From Eubacteriaceae bacterium ES3 (GTDB lineage Bacteria; Bacillota; Clostridia; Eubacteriales; Eubacteriaceae): a stretch of DNA of 64,000 nucleotides. The notes below the pieces were generated by a model. That model was given only the letters and a program-made list of their open reading frames with translations. It made no database searches and was not told the origin of the DNA. Below, one piece after another: positions 8,495-17,433 of the stretch; position 1 is the first letter of the stretch; every line of letters starts with the position of its first letter. The stretch covers positions 800,680-864,679 of the forward strand of contig CP130741.1 of the NCBI GenBank assembly GCA_030586155.1, in the 5' to 3' direction. The translations under genes and the position numbers were made by a program.

Positions 8495-11170
8495 ATGGTT
8501 AATTTAACAATTGATGGGCAAGCCGTAAGTGTTGAGAATGGTACGACAATTCTCAAAGCGGCTAGAGCAGTGGGGATTGATATTCCTACATTGTGTAATT
8601 TTAAAGATTTTACCCCTGAAGGAAGCTGTCGGATGTGTCTGGTTGAAGTTGTCGGTGCAAGACGGCTTGAAACAGCCTGTTCAACTCCAGCGGCAGAGGG
8701 GATGGTAGTATATACAAATAATTCGAAAGTTCGGGAGGCCAGACGTTTTGTTCTTAAGATGCTAATGTCTGATCATACTTTTGACTGTATGTCCTGTTAT
8801 AAATATGGTTGTTGTGAATTTGTTGATTTTAATGCTAATTGTGTGGAATATGATGAATTGAAAGAATTTGGAACCGAAAGAGTTATGTCAAAACCGATTG
8901 ATGACTCTAATCCATTTTATACCTACGATCCTAATAAATGTGTTTTATGTAATCGATGTATTAAGGTCTGTGAGCACCTTCAGTGTAACCATATCCTGGC
9001 CCAGTGTGATCGTGGATATGAAACAAATGTTAATCCGGTATTTGAACAGTCTAGAGGTGAATCTGAATGTGTCAGCTGTGGTAATTGTATAGCGGTTTGC
9101 CCGACGGGCGCTTTGGCACCAAAACAGTTTGAACCATTTGCTTATACCAAAACAGTTCAGACGGTATGTCCATATTGCGGGGTTGGATGTACGTTGAACC
9201 TAAAAATAAAAGACAATAAGATTACAGATATTTATAGCTCAGATGGTAATGTAAATGATAATCTTTTATGTGTTAAGGGACGTTTTGCCTACGACTTTGT
9301 GGCAAACAAAGACCGTTTAACCACGCCGTTAATCAGAAAAGATGGAAAACTTGAAGAAGCCTCCTGGGAGGAAGCTATTGCTTTGGTTGCTCAAAAGCTT
9401 GATGAGGCAAGAAAAGAAGGCCCTGACGGCGTAGCCGGATTCTCCTCGGCGCGTTGTACAAATGAAGATAATTATGTTTTCCAAAAGTTTATCCGAGCTG
9501 TTGGTCAGACAAATAATGTTGATCATTGTGCCCGTTTATGCCATGCTTCTACCGTTGCTGGACTGGCTAAATCCTTCGGTAGTGGTGCGATGACTAACAG
9601 CATTGATGAAGTCGAGTTAATGGATGTCATGCTTGTTAGTGGATCGAATACAACAGAAACCCATCCGGTTATTGGTGCTAAAATTAAACAACAGCAGCAA
9701 AAGGGAGCCGCTTTAATTGTTGCAGAACCTCGTAAAATTGAACTGGCAAAATATGCAGACGTTTTTCTGCAAATTAAACCAGGTACAAATGTTGCTTTGT
9801 TTAATGGTTTAATGCGAGCTATCCTTGATGAAAATTTACAGGACCAGAGTTTTATTGACGAACGTACAGAGGGGTATCAGGCTTTTAAAGAATTCATGGA
9901 TACCAGAACAGTTGAAGAATGGGCTGGAATTTGTGAAGTTGATCCAGATGAAATGAGAAAAGCAGCGCGTCTATATGCGACAAAAGATAAAGGCGGAATT
10001 TTTTATTCAATGGGTGTAACTCAGCACAAGACTGGAACCGATGGGGTTATGTCTACCGCAAACCTGGCTATGTTAACAGGTAAAATTGGGCGTGAAGGCT
10101 GTGGCGTTAATCCTCTCCGTGGACAGAATAATGTTCAAGGAGCCTGTGATATGGGTGCACTACCTGGAGATCTGCCAGGATATCAGAAAACAGCCAATCC
10201 GGAAGTAATTGAAAAATTCGAAAAGGCATGGGGCTATAAATTGCCACAAAACACTGGTAAAACTGTAACTGAAGTTGTGTCTGGAGTAGGGAATGGAACG
10301 ATAAAATTTCTTTACGTGATGGGAGAAAATCCAGTAGTATCGGATCCTGACTCTAATCATGTCAAAGAAGCACTGGCAAAAGCTAATTTTATCGTCGTTC
10401 AGGATATTTTCCCGACTGAAACGACAGAATATGCGGATGTTGTACTGCCAGCTTTTGTATATGCTGAAAAAGACGGAACTTTTACCAATACCGAACGCCG
10501 AATCCAGCTTCTGAGAAAAGCAGTTGAAGCGCCGGGACAGGCTAAAAATGATTGGGAGATTATTGGTATGATCGCTAAAGAACTGGGTGAAAAAGGTTTT
10601 GATTACCAATCATCTGAGGAAATTATGGAAGAAATTGCATCAGTGACACCAAGTTATACAGGGGTATCCCATGAGCGGTTGAGAAATGGAGACCGTATTC
10701 AGTGGCCTTGTTTAAGTAAAGATTCAGAAGGAACTAAATTCCTGCATAAGGGGAAATTTTCCAGAGGTCTTGGGGCATTTAATATTGCTGATTATATTCC
10801 ACCTGAAGATCAGGTGGACGATGAATATCCGATGATTTTAATGACAGGACGAATTCTACAACACTATCATACCCGAACAATGACTATGCGAAGCCCTGGA
10901 ATTCAGGAAATTGCAGGAGATCCCTTTGTTGAAATTAATCCGGTAACGGCGAAAGCGCATGGGATTGATGAAGGTGATGTGATTACGGTTAAATCCCCTC
11001 GTGGCAAGGTTTCCGCTAAGACTAAGTTTAATAAAGGGGTAATGGAACAAAACCTCTTTATGCCTTTCCATTATGGAAATAGTGGAGCTAATCACTTAAC
11101 TGGTGGTGAACTTGATCCGATCGCTAAAATTCCGCCTTTTAAAGTTGTAAAGGTTCAAATCAGTAAATAA
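8495..11170 (+). CDS. fdhA: Formate dehydrogenase catalytic subunit (molybdopterin, multi-iron-sulfur, cysteine type)
   Basis: The 891-residue protein oxidises formate or reduces CO2 at a bis-MGD molybdenum/tungsten centre. An N-terminal 2Fe-2S domain occupies about 1-80 (C34, C45, C48, C62). A NuoG-like His-Cys3 cluster follows at about 93-106, then two 4Fe-4S motifs, CVLCNRCIKVC (149-159) and CVSCGNCIAVC (192-202). The catalytic part starts with CPYCGVGC (225-232). The selenocysteine position of E. coli FdhF is cysteine here (C349, codon TGC), followed by H350. A molydopterin-binding C-terminal domain ends the protein. No NuoF-, NuoE- or HycB-like partner gene is adjacent. mobA follows. Confidence 0.92.
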   Translation: MVNLTIDGQAVSVENGTTILKAARAVGIDIPTLCNFKDFTPEGSCRMCLVEVVGARRLETACSTPAAEGMVVYTNNSKVREARRFVLKMLMSDHTFDCMSCYKYGCCEFVDFNANCVEYDELKEFGTERVMSKPIDDSNPFYTYDPNKCVLCNRCIKVCEHLQCNHILAQCDRGYETNVNPVFEQSRGESECVSCGNCIAVCPTGALAPKQFEPFAYTKTVQTVCPYCGVGCTLNLKIKDNKITDIYSSDGNVNDNLLCVKGRFAYDFVANKDRLTTPLIRKDGKLEEASWEEAIALVAQKLDEARKEGPDGVAGFSSARCTNEDNYVFQKFIRAVGQTNNVDHCARLCHASTVAGLAKSFGSGAMTNSIDEVELMDVMLVSGSNTTETHPVIGAKIKQQQQKGAALIVAEPRKIELAKYADVFLQIKPGTNVALFNGLMRAILDENLQDQSFIDERTEGYQAFKEFMDTRTVEEWAGICEVDPDEMRKAARLYATKDKGGIFYSMGVTQHKTGTDGVMSTANLAMLTGKIGREGCGVNPLRGQNNVQGACDMGALPGDLPGYQKTANPEVIEKFEKAWGYKLPQNTGKTVTEVVSGVGNGTIKFLYVMGENPVVSDPDSNHVKEALAKANFIVVQDIFPTETTEYADVVLPAFVYAEKDGTFTNTERRIQLLRKAVEAPGQAKNDWEIIGMIAKELGEKGFDYQSSEEIMEEIASVTPSYTGVSHERLRNGDRIQWPCLSKDSEGTKFLHKGKFSRGLGAFNIADYIPPEDQVDDEYPMILMTGRILQHYHTRTMTMRSPGIQEIAGDPFVEINPVTAKAHGIDEGDVITVKSPRGKVSAKTKFNKGVMEQNLFMPFHYGNSGANHLTGGELDPIAKIPPFKVVKVQISK

Positions 11171-11183
11171 TTTGACTAATCTG

Positions 11184-11218
11184 GCCCGTCGTAATGGCAA
11201 TATGCCAATGCGGCGGGC
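11184..11218 (+). terminator. Hairpin after the formate dehydrogenase gene
   Basis: GCCCGTCG pairs with CGGCGGGC (one G-U pair) around an inner TGGCAATATGCCA stem. It stands 14 bases after the stop codon. There is no clear T-run, so it may protect the mRNA 3' end or be a weak terminator. Confidence 0.5.
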
Positions 11219-11283
11219 TAAGGATTAATAATTGACAAGGTTTTCAATGATGAGGGTATTTTACAACAATAGTGGGAGGCAAA

Positions 11284-11898
11284 ATGGAGAAGTTTAAAAC
11301 AGCCGCTATCTTAACTGGCGGTTTAAGCCGGAGAATGGGTTTCGATAAGAAATTTCTAAAAATTAATGGCGAACGGATTTTGAATCGGATCATTAAACAA
11401 CTTTCCGAGGATTTTGAAGATATTATTATTGTTGGATCAACGCCGGAAGACTTGCCTGATCTTAAGGGGATAAGAGATATTTTTCCTGATGAAGTTGAGG
11501 TTTCGGCATCTTTAGCAGGGATCTATACTGGCCTTCAACATTCACAGTCACAGTTTTTATATGTAATTGCTTGTGATATGCCCATTTATAACCGTAAATA
11601 TATAGCTTATATGAAGAGTCAAATTGCTTTAAACTCAAGAAAAAAAGGTTGTGTGACTCGCTATAAAGAATGGATAGAACCATTTAATGCATTTTATAGC
11701 ACAGACCTATTGGAAAATATTGAAGAATTTTTAATGACAGGGAGAAAAAGTATTCATAGGTGTCTGGAACCTTTGGATTTGTATTTTATTCCCGAAAATA
11801 CGGCAAGATCGTTTAGTCCTAACTGGGATATGTTCTGTAATTTAAATACGCCGAGAGAATTAAAAGAACATCTTCAAAAAAATAAACAAATTGGTTGA
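11284..11898 (+). CDS. mobA: Molybdenum cofactor guanylyltransferase MobA
   Basis: MobA attaches GMP to molybdopterin to form the guanine dinucleotide cofactor used by the adjacent formate dehydrogenase. The 204-residue protein begins with LTGGLSRRMGFDKKFL, the family's nucleotide-binding loop, and has IACDMP with the metal-binding aspartate. The start at 11284 was preferred to an upstream GTG at 11272 because GGGAGG at 11274-11279 lies at the right distance. A TTGACA at 11232-11237 may be a -35 box, but the -10 is poor. Its place after fdhD and fdhA fits a cofactor maturation role. Confidence 0.88.
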   Translation: MEKFKTAAILTGGLSRRMGFDKKFLKINGERILNRIIKQLSEDFEDIIIVGSTPEDLPDLKGIRDIFPDEVEVSASLAGIYTGLQHSQSQFLYVIACDMPIYNRKYIAYMKSQIALNSRKKGCVTRYKEWIEPFNAFYSTDLLENIEEFLMTGRKSIHRCLEPLDLYFIPENTARSFSPNWDMFCNLNTPRELKEHLQKNKQIG

Positions 11899-11905
11899 AA
11901 AAGTA

Positions 11906-11934
11906 TTGACATTGATTGTAGAATTTGTTATTAT
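11906..11934 (+). promoter_or_regulatory. Promoter of the Leu-Gly-Arg tRNA cluster
   Basis: TTGACA at 11906-11911 is followed after 17 bases by TATTAT at 11929-11934, with an overlapping TATAAT at 11932-11937. The transcript would begin about 20 bases before tRNA-Leu. Confidence 0.7.
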
Positions 11935-11964
11935 AATCGAGCACGTTACAGATAATACGTGCAT

Positions 11965-12049
11965 GCGGATGTGGCGGAATTGGCAGACGCGCTAGACTTA
12001 GGATCTAGTATCAATTGATGTGGGGGTTCGACTCCCTTCATCCGCACCA
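11965..12049 (+). tRNA. tRNA-Leu (anticodon TAG)
   Basis: This class II tRNA has acceptor GCGGATG/CATCCGC, an anticodon loop with TAG, a long variable arm and an encoded CCA. tRNA-Gly starts 3 bases later. Confidence 0.95.
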
Positions 12050-12051
12050 TT

Positions 12052-12126
12052 GCGGAAGTGGCTCAGTGGTAGAGCATCGCCTTGCCAAGGCGAGGGTCGC
12101 GGGTTCAAATCCCGTCTTCCGCTCCA
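12052..12126 (+). tRNA. tRNA-Gly (anticodon GCC)
   Basis: The acceptor GCGGAAG/CTTCCGC, anticodon loop TTGCCAA giving GCC, T-arm and encoded CCA are complete. Confidence 0.95.
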
Positions 12127-12170
12127 ATTTTAAATGAATGACTGGATGATCCGGTCAAAGAACCTACTGT

Positions 12171-12247
12171 GCGCCCTTAGCTCAATTGGATAGAGTGCCT
12201 GGCTTCGAACCAGTAGGTTGGGGGTTCGAGCCCCTCAGGGCGTACCA
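12171..12247 (+). tRNA. tRNA-Arg (anticodon TCG)
   Basis: The acceptor GCGCCCT/AGGGCGT, anticodon loop CTTCGAA giving TCG, T-loop GGTTCGAGCCC and encoded CCA define the gene. The anticodon reads CGA directly, which fits the heavy use of CGA in tuf. An inosine-type tRNA-Arg(ACG) is not in this window but could be elsewhere. Confidence 0.94.
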
Positions 12248-12279
12248 TTTATATCTACAACCAGAGAAATCTGGACGCG

Positions 12280-12307
12280 ATCACCATTTTAATGGTGATT
12301 TTTTTTA
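12280..12307 (+). terminator. Rho-independent terminator after the tRNA cluster
   Basis: ATCACCATT pairs with AATGGTGAT around a 2-base centre and is followed by eight T residues. It ends the Leu-Gly-Arg tRNA transcript 20 bases before aroD. Confidence 0.85.
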
Positions 12308-12328
12308 TATCGAAATGGAGTATATCGA

Positions 12329-13060
12329 ATGAATAAAATTAATAAAGATATGTTTTTATCCTGTATTCCCCTGACAGGTGCGACTATTGATGAAATCAGC
12401 GTTGAAATCGATGCAGGTTTAAAGCAGGAATGCGATTATTTTGAATGGCGTCGGGATTATTATAGGATTGATGATAAAGTTTTAGAAATAAATGAAATTG
12501 AAGATCTTTTAAGAATTAGAGAAATGATAGGCTATAAAGGACTAATTTATACATTTCGAGGAGAACACGAAGGTGGCGTTAATCATTGGCCGGATACTGA
12601 ACGGTTAAGTGGGATCTGTTTTGCATTGAAATCAGGTGTAGTGGATTATATTGACACTGAACTGGATAATGAAGAAGAATTTCATCAGCAGATTAGTAGA
12701 GAACTTTTAAAAAGTGAGACTGGAATGATTCTTTCCAGTCATGATTTTGATAAAACGCCTTCAGAAGAAGAAATAAAAGGTTTTTTTAAACAAATGGACG
12801 AAAAAGGTGCTGATGTAAAAAAAATGGCGGTAAAAACAGTTGATAAAAATGATCTGCACAGAATTTTAAGAACTGCACTATGTGATGAAAGTCAAAAGCC
12901 ATTAATTGTTATTGGAATGGGGCCATTAGGAGTGATGTCTAGAGTTGTTCCAGAAATTTTTGGTGGTTCGCTTACTTTTGCTGCAGGCCTTAAAAAAACA
13001 GCTCCAGGACAGCTGACGATTGCTGAGATCCTGAAGCTGAGACAAGCATTAGGTTTTTAA
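12329..13060 (+). CDS. aroD: 3-dehydroquinate dehydratase, type I
   Basis: This enzyme removes water from 3-dehydroquinate in the shikimate pathway through a Schiff-base lysine. The 243-residue protein has the type I motifs: DYFEWRRD at about 36-43, SSHDF with catalytic H138, KKMAVK containing the lysine near 165, and GSLTFA followed by APGQ at the C-terminus. The length matches the family. It stands alone between a tRNA terminator and the convergent ung gene; no other aro genes are near. Confidence 0.93.
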   Translation: MNKINKDMFLSCIPLTGATIDEISVEIDAGLKQECDYFEWRRDYYRIDDKVLEINEIEDLLRIREMIGYKGLIYTFRGEHEGGVNHWPDTERLSGICFALKSGVVDYIDTELDNEEEFHQQISRELLKSETGMILSSHDFDKTPSEEEIKGFFKQMDEKGADVKKMAVKTVDKNDLHRILRTALCDESQKPLIVIGMGPLGVMSRVVPEIFGGSLTFAAGLKKTAPGQLTIAEILKLRQALGF

Positions 13061-13138
13061 GGGATTTTTAGCGGCGATACTCTTTTAGTATTCAGACTCC
13101 ATAGGACTAGAATCAGTATTTAAAAATGTTCACTTCAT

Positions 13139-13810
13139 TTACTTAATTTTCCAATCTACTGGAGAGCGACCGGCGGCAAGCAAAAGCTCGTTGGCTTTTG
13201 AAAATGGTCTGCTGCCAAAGAAACCGCGGTGAGCAGAAAGTGGGCTGGGATGGGGCGAAGCAATAATTTGGTGGATGGGATTTGTAATAATACCTTTCTT
13301 GTTTTGTGCATCCCGGCCCCATAAAATAAAAATGATGGGGGATGTTTGAGCATTAAGAGTTTTGATAACCTCACCAGTAAACGCCTCCCACCCCATATTT
13401 CGATGAGATCCTGCTTGACCGGCACGAACGGTCAGAACTGCATTTAATAATAGGACGCCTTCATCAGCCCATTTTTTTAGGTAGCCATGATGAGGAATTG
13501 GATAGCCCAGATCTGATTGAAGTTCTTTAAAAATGTTTAAAAGAGAGGGAGGGATGCCCACATCCTTTTGGACTGAAAAAGCCAGCCCATGGGCCTGATG
13601 TTCACCATGGTATGGGTCTTGTCCAAGGATACAGACTTTCGTATTGGTAAGAGATGTATAGTGAAAAGCATTGAATATATCATGCATTGCCGGGTATATA
13701 GTTTGAGTTTTATATTCTTTGATTAAGAAAATTTTCAGTTGCTGGTAATATTCTTCGTCGAATTGCCTTTGTAAAGGTTTTTCCCAGTCGTTTTCAAAAT
13801 GAATAGCCAT
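13139..13810 (-). CDS. ung: Uracil-DNA glycosylase
   Basis: Ung excises uracil from DNA at the start of base-excision repair. The 223-residue protein has the water-activating motif GQDPYHG (D65), the pyrimidine-binding LLLNAVLTV block and HPSPLSA with the catalytic histidine. AGGAGG sits 6-11 bases before the ATG on the minus strand. It is divergent from ispE. Confidence 0.95.
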   Translation of the reverse strand: MAIHFENDWEKPLQRQFDEEYYQQLKIFLIKEYKTQTIYPAMHDIFNAFHYTSLTNTKVCILGQDPYHGEHQAHGLAFSVQKDVGIPPSLLNIFKELQSDLGYPIPHHGYLKKWADEGVLLLNAVLTVRAGQAGSHRNMGWEAFTGEVIKTLNAQTSPIIFILWGRDAQNKKGIITNPIHQIIASPHPSPLSAHRGFFGSRPFSKANELLLAAGRSPVDWKIK

Positions 13811-13946
13811 TTATACCTCCTTGGAATAGTACTACTTAAGATTATACACCAAAAAACAATTTTAAGAACAGGAAATTGATGTATAAAAAAAAAGATTGTG
13901 TTATAATATAATGTATACAATATTATAAATTCAAAGTGAGCTCTAA

Positions 13947-14798
13947 ATGGATAATATAGCGATTAATGCAAATGCAAAAGTAAATCTGCTGTTAGATGTC
14001 GTTGGAAAACGCGCTGACGGCTATCACGAAATGCGGATGATCAATCACCGGTTAGAGTTATCGGATATGATTCAATGCAAAAAAACAGGGGCAGGAATTA
14101 GTTTGAAAGCAGATTCAGCACAGATACCAGTGGATGAGCGCAATCTTTCTTTTAAGGCTGCAAAACGATTATTAGAATTTTGTGAGTTAGAAGAAGGAGT
14201 GGAAATTATATTAGAAAAAAAAATTCCCCATGAAGCTGGTCTGGCGGGAGGCAGTTCGGATGCTGCAGCAACACTGTTAGGATTAAACCAACTATTTGAT
14301 CTGGGACTATCAATTGAAACATTGGCTCAGATTGGTCTTACAATCGGCGCTGATGTTCCTTATTGTTTGCATCAGGAAACTGCTCTGGTTGAGGGAATCG
14401 GTGAGAAGATTACCCCCCTTGTATCGATTGGCAGCTGGCCGGTAGTGCTGATAAAGCCAGAGATTGGAATAAAAACGAGCTGGGCATTTTCCCAGCTTGG
14501 AGATCTGAACAAACTTGACCATCCAGATCTGGACGCGGCACTTTTCCATCTAGATAAAAAGGATTATCTTAAGGTTTTTGAAGTGGTAGGGAATGTTTTT
14601 GAGGGACCGATATTTTCAATTCATCCAGAACTAAAAAAGCTAAAAGAAACGTTACTGGAATATGGTGCCCTCGCAGCTAATATGACAGGTAGCGGATCGA
14701 CAATTGTTGGTTATTTTGCTGATGAAGGGTTGGCTCGAAGGGGCTATCAGAAGCTTTTATTAAATAATAAATGTTGTTTTCTAACTAAAACGTGTTAA
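13947..14798 (+). CDS. ispE: 4-diphosphocytidyl-2-C-methyl-D-erythritol kinase
   Basis: IspE phosphorylates CDP-methylerythritol in the non-mevalonate isoprenoid pathway. The 283-residue GHMP kinase has K11 in NANAKVNL, DGYHEM near 24-29, the ATP loop GLAGGSSDAAATL (98-110) and GADVPYC with D136. The C-terminal MTGSGSTIVGYF motif is intact. A TATAAT at 13902 may be its -10 box. The GntR gene starts 11 bases after the stop, so the two are probably one operon. Confidence 0.94.
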   Translation: MDNIAINANAKVNLLLDVVGKRADGYHEMRMINHRLELSDMIQCKKTGAGISLKADSAQIPVDERNLSFKAAKRLLEFCELEEGVEIILEKKIPHEAGLAGGSSDAAATLLGLNQLFDLGLSIETLAQIGLTIGADVPYCLHQETALVEGIGEKITPLVSIGSWPVVLIKPEIGIKTSWAFSQLGDLNKLDHPDLDAALFHLDKKDYLKVFEVVGNVFEGPIFSIHPELKKLKETLLEYGALAANMTGSGSTIVGYFADEGLARRGYQKLLLNNKCCFLTKTC

Positions 14799-14809
14799 AG
14801 AGGGATACT

Positions 14810-15481
14810 ATGCAAACAGAAATTAAAGGACTGAGTTTAGATGCAAGCTCATGCAAACCGCTTCGGGAGATTGTTTTTGATACTATCCGGAGTGCAATAA
14901 TAACTGGGGAACTAAAGCCGGGACAAAGGTTGATGGAAGTGCAGCTGGCTGAGCAGATGGGTGTTAGTCGGACACCGGTTCGGGAATCAATTAGAAAATT
15001 GGAGCTGGAAGGTCTTGTTAAAATGATTCCCAGAAAAGGCGCTTATGTAACACCAATGTCAGTGGATGACTTGCGGGAAATGATGGAGATCCGACGTGCA
15101 TTGGAAGGTCTTGCAGCGGAACTCGCAGCGATGAATGCAACCGAAGAGGACGTGGAGGCTTTATTTCAAGCAAATGAAATGTTCGGAAAGGCAGCGGTGA
15201 AAAATGATGAGGAGGGTATCATAAAATACGATATGGATATCCACGAAATCATATATAAGGCGTCAGGAAATGTCAAACTGATTCAGATGATTCACTCTTT
15301 AAGGGAACAGATGCAGCGCTTCAGAGCTGAATACGTTCATCGGATAGAAGATAAAAAACATCTGGTCAATCAGCATATGGAAATCATTGAAAAGATTCAT
15401 CAGAAACAGTGTGAGCGAGCACGACTCGCAGCTTGTGAACATATTCACTCCACTGGTGATGATATGCTAAAAAAACTCTAA
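14810..15481 (+). CDS. GntR-family transcriptional regulator (FadR subfamily)
   Basis: The 223-residue protein has an N-terminal winged helix-turn-helix (about 15-80), with VQLAEQMGVSRTPVRESI typical of GntR proteins, and an all-helical FCD ligand domain (about 85-215) with the metal-site pattern D...H...H. The start at 14810 was chosen because AGAGGGA at 14799-14805 fits it, whereas a GTG at 14792 would overlap ispE. Its effector and targets are not evident; the ispE link suggests only co-expression. Confidence 0.88.
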   Translation: MQTEIKGLSLDASSCKPLREIVFDTIRSAIITGELKPGQRLMEVQLAEQMGVSRTPVRESIRKLELEGLVKMIPRKGAYVTPMSVDDLREMMEIRRALEGLAAELAAMNATEEDVEALFQANEMFGKAAVKNDEEGIIKYDMDIHEIIYKASGNVKLIQMIHSLREQMQRFRAEYVHRIEDKKHLVNQHMEIIEKIHQKQCERARLAACEHIHSTGDDMLKKL

Positions 15482-15517
15482 AATCACCCTGAATCACAGC
15501 TGTGATTCAGGGTGATT
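15482..15517. terminator. Perfect palindrome between convergent genes
   Basis: An 18-bp inverted repeat without a spacer, AATCACCCTGAATCACAG followed by its exact complement, lies between the ends of the GntR gene and lspA. With flanking A/T it should terminate transcription from both sides. Confidence 0.8.
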
Positions 15518-15525
15518 TATTACGC

Positions 15526-16005
15526 TTATTTGAGAAATTTAAAAGGGTCTTCGGTTAGAATATCCTTGTTGGCCAGAAGGGCCAGTAAGAGAGAGATACT
15601 GCCGCAAACTACAAAGATATCAGCAAAGTTAAAAATTGCAAACTGAATAAACCTGAAGTCCAGAAAATCAATGACATAGTTTAGTCTGATTCGATCGACC
15701 AGATTACCAACAGCACCACCAATAATGCAGGATACAGATAGATTAACCCATAGGTTTGCCCGTGTTTTTGGGGTTTTAATAAGTATATAAATGAGAATTC
15801 CGGCAAAAATTGATGTTACAAAGATAAGAAAAGGCTGCATGTTTGTAAACAAACTGAATGCAGCACCCCGGTTCTCTACATATGTCAGGTGAAATACATT
15901 TTCTATAAGTGGATAAGTATCTACTGGTTTTAAATATCTTAGAACCAGATATTTCGAATACTGATCAAGGAAAATGGTAAAAAGAATGATGGCTAGGTAG
16001 ATCAT
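15526..16005 (-). CDS. lspA: Lipoprotein signal peptidase (signal peptidase II)
   Basis: LspA cleaves signal peptides of prolipoproteins in the membrane. The 159-residue protein has four hydrophobic segments and both catalytic aspartates: GNLVDRIR (D104) and FNFADIFV (D129). The N-terminal DQYSKYLV and NRGAAFSL blocks are also conserved. It is transcribed alone on the minus strand. Often lspA is followed by an RluD-type gene; here that partner is absent. Confidence 0.94.
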   Translation of the reverse strand: MIYLAIILFTIFLDQYSKYLVLRYLKPVDTYPLIENVFHLTYVENRGAAFSLFTNMQPFLIFVTSIFAGILIYILIKTPKTRANLWVNLSVSCIIGGAVGNLVDRIRLNYVIDFLDFRFIQFAIFNFADIFVVCGSISLLLALLANKDILTEDPFKFLK

Positions 16006-16193
16006 TTTTTCTCCAATCGAATTTATTATACAATCAAAATATAATGGATAATACGGGAAAATACAAGAAAAAAATTAAGAAAGTCTTTAAAAAGAGTGAT
16101 TAGGGTAAATTAAGAAGAGAATGATTAAAATTTCTTTTATTTTCTTAAGGATAGTGTTAAGATATAAAACAGATTTGGAATGAGGAGGAGCCA

Positions 16194-17405
16194 GTGAAAT
16201 TTTTTCAGGAAAGTGAACTGTTTAGGAAATACCTGCCATTATTTTTAGGTGCAGTGGGATTGATGCTCATTTATAAATTCCTCGATAACGTGAGTTTTGT
16301 TGTTGAGGGCATAAACGGGTTTTTTAGTAGTACACTGGAAGTACTGATGCCGATTATAATTGGTGTGGTCGTAGCTTATCTTTTATTTAAACCAATGCAC
16401 GGGATTGAAAAATTTGTTTTTAAGCGTTTTGAAAAGACTGAAAAGAAACCTAAACTTGTACGGCTTCTGGCTATTTTTGTAGTTTATGCAATTACATTGA
16501 TTTTGTTTGTACTGTTTTTTAGTGCAGTTATCCCATCGATTGTTGAAAGTTTATCGAATCTGATTATTCAGATGCCAGAGTTCCTTGAAATAATCAATAA
16601 CTTTTTAGGTGATAGTATCTCTCAAGGAGGCGTAACTCAGGAACTTTTTGAAAACTTACAAGATGCAGTTTATTATCTGCAGAATATGGATACCTATGAT
16701 ATGTTGAATTTTTTGACGACTTCATTGGGGATAACGTCTTATTCATTTCAGGCAATCGGAAATGCTGCTTTTCTTGTCATTAAAGGGACATTTGGTTTTG
16801 TAGCATCCTTCTTTATTGTCTTTTTCATAGGTCTTTACACTATGCTTGATAAAGAAAAAATCCTTGAACAGGTTGGAAGATTTTTTAGGGCCCTAATGAG
16901 CAGAAAAGTTTATAATTCTTGCGAATGGGCTGTTACGACCATTGACAGTATATTTTATAAATATTTTTCAGGGAAATTGTTCACCTCTCTATTGATTGGA
17001 TTACTCTTCTATTTGGGCTTATTGGTCATTGATGTTCAGTATGCACCACTGTTTGCCGTAATAGTTGGGGTTTTAAATATGATCCCTTATTTTGGTCCAA
17101 TTCTGGGAGCTATCCCGGCGATCCTGATTACCTTAATTGATGATCCGGTCAAAGCCTTGTGGGTTGGCGTCCTGATTCTGATAGTTCAGCAGTTCGATGG
17201 AAATGTTTTGGCGCCAAGCGTATTGGGGAAAATTGTTGAATTAAATCCGTTTTGGGTATTGGTCAGTGTCGTTGTCGGGGGGAGTCTTTTTGGACTGCTG
17301 GGAATGTTTATTGCCATTCCGATGTTTGCCGTCATAAAGGTCTTTCTGGAAAAATGGTTACAGCGGTTTGAAGAGAAAAAAGAACGTGAATTATTGAACG
17401 AATAA
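16194..17405 (+). CDS. AI-2E family transporter, first copy
   Basis: The 403-residue membrane protein has the layout of the AI-2E/PerM transporter family: two early hydrophobic hairpins, a soluble middle region (about 110-190) and a C-terminal set of helices with MIPYFGPILGAIPA and the GGSLFGLLGMFIAIP signature. Family members export various substrates, including Na+/H+ exchange in some; the substrate here is unknown. The start is GTG at 16194 behind GAGGAGGAG. A paralogue lies at 47897. tyrS follows after 28 bases. Confidence 0.85.
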   Translation: MKFFQESELFRKYLPLFLGAVGLMLIYKFLDNVSFVVEGINGFFSSTLEVLMPIIIGVVVAYLLFKPMHGIEKFVFKRFEKTEKKPKLVRLLAIFVVYAITLILFVLFFSAVIPSIVESLSNLIIQMPEFLEIINNFLGDSISQGGVTQELFENLQDAVYYLQNMDTYDMLNFLTTSLGITSYSFQAIGNAAFLVIKGTFGFVASFFIVFFIGLYTMLDKEKILEQVGRFFRALMSRKVYNSCEWAVTTIDSIFYKYFSGKLFTSLLIGLLFYLGLLVIDVQYAPLFAVIVGVLNMIPYFGPILGAIPAILITLIDDPVKALWVGVLILIVQQFDGNVLAPSVLGKIVELNPFWVLVSVVVGGSLFGLLGMFIAIPMFAVIKVFLEKWLQRFEEKKERELLNE

Positions 17406-17433
17406 ATAGTTTTAACATAGAAAGGAATTAAAA

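Noticed and set aside
9539-9544. Selenocysteine in the formate dehydrogenase
   Set aside because: The codon at the active-site position is TGC (cysteine), and no in-frame TGA interrupts the gene.
17406-17433. T-box leader before tyrS
   Set aside because: Only 28 bases separate tyrS from the preceding gene, too short for a T-box, and no such structure is seen further upstream.
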